From: Micromonospora sp. CB01531
GTDB lineage: Bacteria; Actinomycetota; Actinomycetes; Mycobacteriales; Micromonosporaceae
DNA: 64,000 nt
Reading direction: 5' to 3'
Assembly: GCF_001905095.1 (NCBI RefSeq)
Contig: NZ_LWLS01000127.1
Span: 124,001-188,000 of the forward strand
Of the stretch, positions 61,020 through 64,000 are shown in pieces; positions within the stretch are counted from its first letter, which is position 1, and each line of letters begins with the position of its first letter. The notes under the pieces are model-generated. The model saw only the letters and a list, made by a program, of their open reading frames with translations, had not been told where the DNA came from and ran no database searches. A program made the position numbers and the translations under genes.

Positions 61020-62327
61020 TCATGAGACCGGCTCTGGTAGGCGCCCGTTCGGCGCGGAAGTCCTCGTGCCGACAGGTGCGGCGGGCAGCGGCGCGGGGTG
61101 GAGCGCCGCCCGGGACAGCAGGACGTGGGCGGCGTAGGACACGACCATCGCGATAGAGAACAGTGCGATGCCCTCCTGCCAGCTCAGCCAGCCGGACAGG
61201 ACTGGGAGAAAGGCCGCGACGGTCACTGAGAACCGTGCGAGGTCCCACATCAGCTGCTGACGATTGCGGCCCACGCCGGACAGGGTCTGACTTAGCGGCG
61301 CCACCGCGAACTGGCTGATGAGGAATGGGGTGAGAAGCGCCAGCATGCTGCTCGCCCCCGACCACTGCGGACCGAACACCTTCGGCGCGGCGAGGTAGAC
61401 AGCGAAGCTGAGGCCGGTCAGTAGGACTCCCCCGGCCAGCAGAAGACCAAGGAGGGCACGGTCGTAGGTGGCGCGGGCCCGCGCCGGAGCGTGGCGCAGT
61501 TGATGGGCGATCTCGCCGTACAGGACGGGCATCAGAGCCTGACCGAACAGCGCCGACGGCAATGCTCCGACACGAAGGGCGACCGCCAGGTCAGCGGCGG
61601 CGGCGCTGCCGACGAACGCTCCGGCGAAGAACAGCGGCAGGTTCATGGTCAAGCCGTTGATCAGGCTTGCCGGAGCGGAAGCAACCATGAATCCACGGTG
61701 CCGGCGCAGTACGTCGCGAGCACCGGCGACGCCATCCGCCGTCGACCTCTTCGACCGGAGGAGCAGAACGGCCGCTCCGTAGCCGACGGCGGTAGCCGCC
61801 AGAAGCATGGCGGGGGTGCGACTGACCGACCCGAGTCCGACCTGCAAGGCGCCCTGCGCGAAGGCGGTGAGCAGCTTCGCCCAGGCGACCAGGCCGTATT
61901 TTCGGTCCCTCACCCGCGCGTAGGTCAGCGTCCCGGAGATGCCGACCGTAGCCGTCAACGCCCCGAGCGCCAGCATCTCGAGGAAGCGAACGCGGTCAAG
62001 GTTGCCGAGGACCGCACACCATAGGATTCCGGCAACCGACGCCCCTGCTCCCGCCGCAGCGTTCAGGCGCATCGCCGTTCGTAGCAGCACCCTGGCGTCG
62101 CCAGCGATCGCCGTGGTGGCGGCCACGTCAAGTCGCAGGGCGCTGACACCGCCGATCAGCGCGGCCACTGCGGCGAGCGTGGCGTATCGCCCGAACACGG
62201 ACGGCGGATAGAGCCGCGCTACGAGCATCATCGCGACGAGATTCAGCAGCTGGGCCATCGCCAGGATCAGCGCAACTCTGACCCGGTCCGCGCTGATCCC
62301 GAGCGACCTTCGGCGTAGCCCTATCAC
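61020..62327 (-). CDS. Wzx-like polysaccharide flippase (MOP superfamily)
   Basis: 435 residues with about twelve membrane helices. The first, ALILAMAQLLNLVAMMLVAR then LYPPSVFGRYATLAAVAALI, is the family's usual start (x-LYPPSxFGxYA). VASAPASLINGLTMNLPLFF and PSALFGQALMPVLYGEIAHQ are also typical. It would flip lipid-linked repeat units to the outer face. Overlaps the wzy-like gene by ATGA. Confidence 0.9.
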   Translation of the reverse strand: MIGLRRRSLGISADRVRVALILAMAQLLNLVAMMLVARLYPPSVFGRYATLAAVAALIGGVSALRLDVAATTAIAGDARVLLRTAMRLNAAAGAGASVAGILWCAVLGNLDRVRFLEMLALGALTATVGISGTLTYARVRDRKYGLVAWAKLLTAFAQGALQVGLGSVSRTPAMLLAATAVGYGAAVLLLRSKRSTADGVAGARDVLRRHRGFMVASAPASLINGLTMNLPLFFAGAFVGSAAAADLAVALRVGALPSALFGQALMPVLYGEIAHQLRHAPARARATYDRALLGLLLAGGVLLTGLSFAVYLAAPKVFGPQWSGASSMLALLTPFLISQFAVAPLSQTLSGVGRNRQQLMWDLARFSVTVAAFLPVLSGWLSWQEGIALFSIAMVVSYAAHVLLSRAALHPAPLPAAPVGTRTSAPNGRLPEPVS

Positions 62328-63727
62328 GGAATTGGCAGCCTGCTACGGACCCCGATCGGCGGCCGGCTGGGATGCTCCAGCCCGGAGCGGCCGATGCTCT
62401 CTCGGCCGTGCCGTCCCCACCGCCCACGGGCGGCGAGGATGACCGCTGCCAACACCCACACCATCAGGTTCCCGTTGAGGTCGGAGCTGGACATCGAATT
62501 GATGACGGCAAAGACCAGCACAGGAACGACCGCGAAGGTGGAGGGGTCGACGCCACGCGATCGGAGGACGTGGACGACGGACACCGCCAACAGCAACAGA
62601 CCACCGAGCGCAACTACTCCGCCTTCCGAAGCCACCTCGAGCGCCAGGTTGTGCGGATAGATGATGTCCTCGCGACCCGGTACCACCATCAGCAGTCCGG
62701 GAGGCACCACCGAACCGAAGTCTCCCCAGCCAACCCCCAACGGGTGCCGGAGCACCGCGTCCAGCGCGATGCGCCCCAGCTCGAGCCGGGCTTCCGATGA
62801 ATCGTCCATCGGGCCCCCGCGGAGAACATCGAATCGGGAGGCGACGCTCAGCGGCAACATCGACGAACTGATGAGGTAGACGAGCAGACCACCGAGCGCT
62901 GCGACGGGCAGCAACGATCGCCAACGAGAGCCACGGTTGAGGCAAGCAACCACGGCGATGCCGGCGCCGGCCAACGCGACAACCGGTCCCCGTGCACCTG
63001 TCATGATCAGCGGCACGGTGAGTATCGCGGCCGCGACCAACGCCACCAACCTCCAGCGACGAACGATCAACCCGAGACAGAGCAGACTCACCGCGCCGAG
63101 GCCGATGATTCGTGCGGTGGTGATCGCGACGCTTCCCGTCAGTACGACCGCGTCTCTAACCTGGTACGCGGGATTGGGGCGGGCTACAGCCACGACTGCG
63201 ACCAACACGCCCAGCGCGGCAGCGGCCCAGAGGAGGGCGACCCGCCGCGCCGGTCGATCGATGACGACAAGCGCGCCGAATACGAGGGCGGCGGTCACCG
63301 TCAACATTTGGATGACCTTGTATGACGAGTACGGGCCGAAGGAGGTCAGCGCCATCGCGGGCATGAACGAAGCCAGCAGCAGGACGAACGGACCCAGCCC
63401 GGGCGGGGCGCGGAACCTTCTTCGCGCCCATCCGGCGATCACCAGAAGCAGCACGAGCCCAAGATCCAGGTACAGGAACAGATGATTGCCCGGCGAGGTG
63501 TTCCCGATGGGCGCTCCGTCGATAGAGGTCGACTCCCGCATGCCGTCGAAGGCGATCGCCGCGGGCAGACCCACGAAGGGCAAAACCACGACGACATCAC
63601 GCAGTGTGACTCGACGTCCATCCAGGCGGACACCACTCTTTTCCTTGCGGGTGGAGTCGATCAAGATCTCGTCGTCACGGACCGACGGCACTCGCAAGGC
63701 GGCACCGAACCTCGAATCCAACGTCAC
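62324..63727 (-). CDS. Wzy-like O-antigen polymerase/ligase family protein
   Basis: 467 residues, about eleven or twelve membrane helices and a large outer loop. The loop has DAVLRHPLGVGWGDFGSVVP and DIIYPHNLALEVASEGGVVA, the (R/H)xPxxGxG and PHN motifs of the Wzy_C/WaaL superfamily. A polymerase role fits the flippase and transferases beside it. GTG start at 63727. It is the first gene of the minus operon that I can define. Confidence 0.88.
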   Translation of the reverse strand: MTLDSRFGAALRVPSVRDDEILIDSTRKEKSGVRLDGRRVTLRDVVVVLPFVGLPAAIAFDGMRESTSIDGAPIGNTSPGNHLFLYLDLGLVLLLVIAGWARRRFRAPPGLGPFVLLLASFMPAMALTSFGPYSSYKVIQMLTVTAALVFGALVVIDRPARRVALLWAAAALGVLVAVVAVARPNPAYQVRDAVVLTGSVAITTARIIGLGAVSLLCLGLIVRRWRLVALVAAAILTVPLIMTGARGPVVALAGAGIAVVACLNRGSRWRSLLPVAALGGLLVYLISSSMLPLSVASRFDVLRGGPMDDSSEARLELGRIALDAVLRHPLGVGWGDFGSVVPPGLLMVVPGREDIIYPHNLALEVASEGGVVALGGLLLLAVSVVHVLRSRGVDPSTFAVVPVLVFAVINSMSSSDLNGNLMVWVLAAVILAARGRWGRHGRESIGRSGLEHPSRPPIGVRSRLPIP

Positions 63728-63800
63728 GCGTGCGCCCCAACCGATGAAGCCGAATCTGGCAGACGTCTGCCCTGGTCAGGCTGCATCGCTCCACGGTCCG

Positions 63801-63828
63801 GCAGCCTCGTCCGATAAACGAGGGCTGC
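63801..63828. terminator. Hairpin upstream of the wzy-like gene
   Basis: GCAGCC-TCGT and ACGAGGGCTGC pair over 10 bp with one bulged base around CCGATAA. It could end an upstream minus-strand gene or act in the wzy leader. No T tract is seen. Confidence 0.45.
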
Positions 63829-63944
63829 GCGGATTGGTCACGAGCATCATGCGGCCGCCCGCCGGATCGCGCGATGGCCGGGCCGGGCCGGGCGGCACAG
63901 CAGGGGGACGGCGGCATCCATCGTCAGGCGTCTACCGATACGGG

Positions 63945-64000
63945 TCAGCCGACGATCGGCTCGGCCCGGCGCTGGGGTCGTGCGGCCACCTGGGCCCGCA
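63945..64000 (-). CDS. Possible C-terminal end of a gene cut by the window edge
   Basis: On the reverse strand one frame reads RAQVAARPQRRAEPIVG and stops with TGA. It is open to the window edge and would be upstream of wzy on the same strand. Only 18 codons are visible, so both frame and existence are uncertain. Nothing else between 63728 and 63944 is supported beyond the hairpin at 63801. Confidence 0.25.
   Translation of the reverse strand, partial: RAQVAARPQRRAEPIVG

Noticed and set aside
63675-63917. 80-codon open frame on the minus strand upstream of wzy
   Set aside because: It overlaps the wzy start and the hairpin, has no domain and no ribosome site.

Overview
The window is about 73% GC (estimate by eye) with short intergenic gaps. 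Gene types are typical of filamentous Actinobacteria: XRE/DUF5753 plus DUF397 pairs, PAC2, class F sortase, a CebR-type cellulase operator, IdeR/DmdR-type iron boxes and many GTG or TTG starts. The gene content and the kind of dispersed repeats fit the family Micromonosporaceae (Micromonospora-like). That placement is inference; there is no rRNA or tRNA here to test it.

Layout. 1-6.2 kb: end of an APC permease, a GPP34 protein, an XRE/DUF397 regulator pair, the helicase HrpB and a PP2C phosphatase. 6.3-10.5 kb: a secreted GH9 cellulase under a perfect CebR/CelR operator, a strong bidirectional terminator hairpin, and a polytopic GT-C-like membrane protein. 10.6-25.5 kb: mostly housekeeping and small stress genes (SMR exporter, a HisRS-like paralogue, HAD and GNAT enzymes, a Na+/H+ antiporter coupled to a UBP zinc finger, succinate-semialdehyde dehydrogenase, EcsC protein, lysozyme-fold cell wall protein, PAC2, exonuclease III, heme oxygenase MhuD, class F sortase with a likely substrate, TrmB). 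25.6-36 kb: a Ski2-like DUF3516 helicase, a DUF559 protein bracketed by two 80-bp hairpin elements, a ferric-siderophore ABC operon behind two iron boxes, a MerR regulator, a YciI protein and a blasticidin-S-deaminase-like enzyme. 36-44.7 kb: HrpA, a LysR regulator and the divergent sdhCAB operon ending in a clear terminator. 44.7-45.4 kb: a decayed zone with a MITE-like element and an alcohol dehydrogenase remnant. 45.4-52.3 kb: MBL-fold protein, dGTPase, Tex, DUF389 protein.

52.5-63.7 kb is a surface polysaccharide locus made of two convergent operons that meet with a 10-nt gap. The plus operon holds a PglC-like phosphoglycosyl transferase, a PglE-like aminotransferase and a PglD-like acetyltransferase. 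The minus operon holds a Wzy-like polymerase, a Wzx-like flippase, two GT4 glycosyltransferases and the full CapE-CapF-CapG set for UDP-N-acetyl-L-fucosamine. Together they can be read as a Wzx/Wzy-type pathway for a polymer containing L-FucNAc and probably a 4-amino-6-deoxy sugar. The dehydratase expected to feed the aminotransferase is not in view.

The most notable signals outside the polysaccharide locus are the deaminase matching blasticidin S deaminase at its zinc/catalytic positions, the paired 80-bp hairpins, the HisRS-like orphan, the sortase F/PATG pair, and a recurring TAnnnT-N6/7-start arrangement that suggests many leaderless transcripts.
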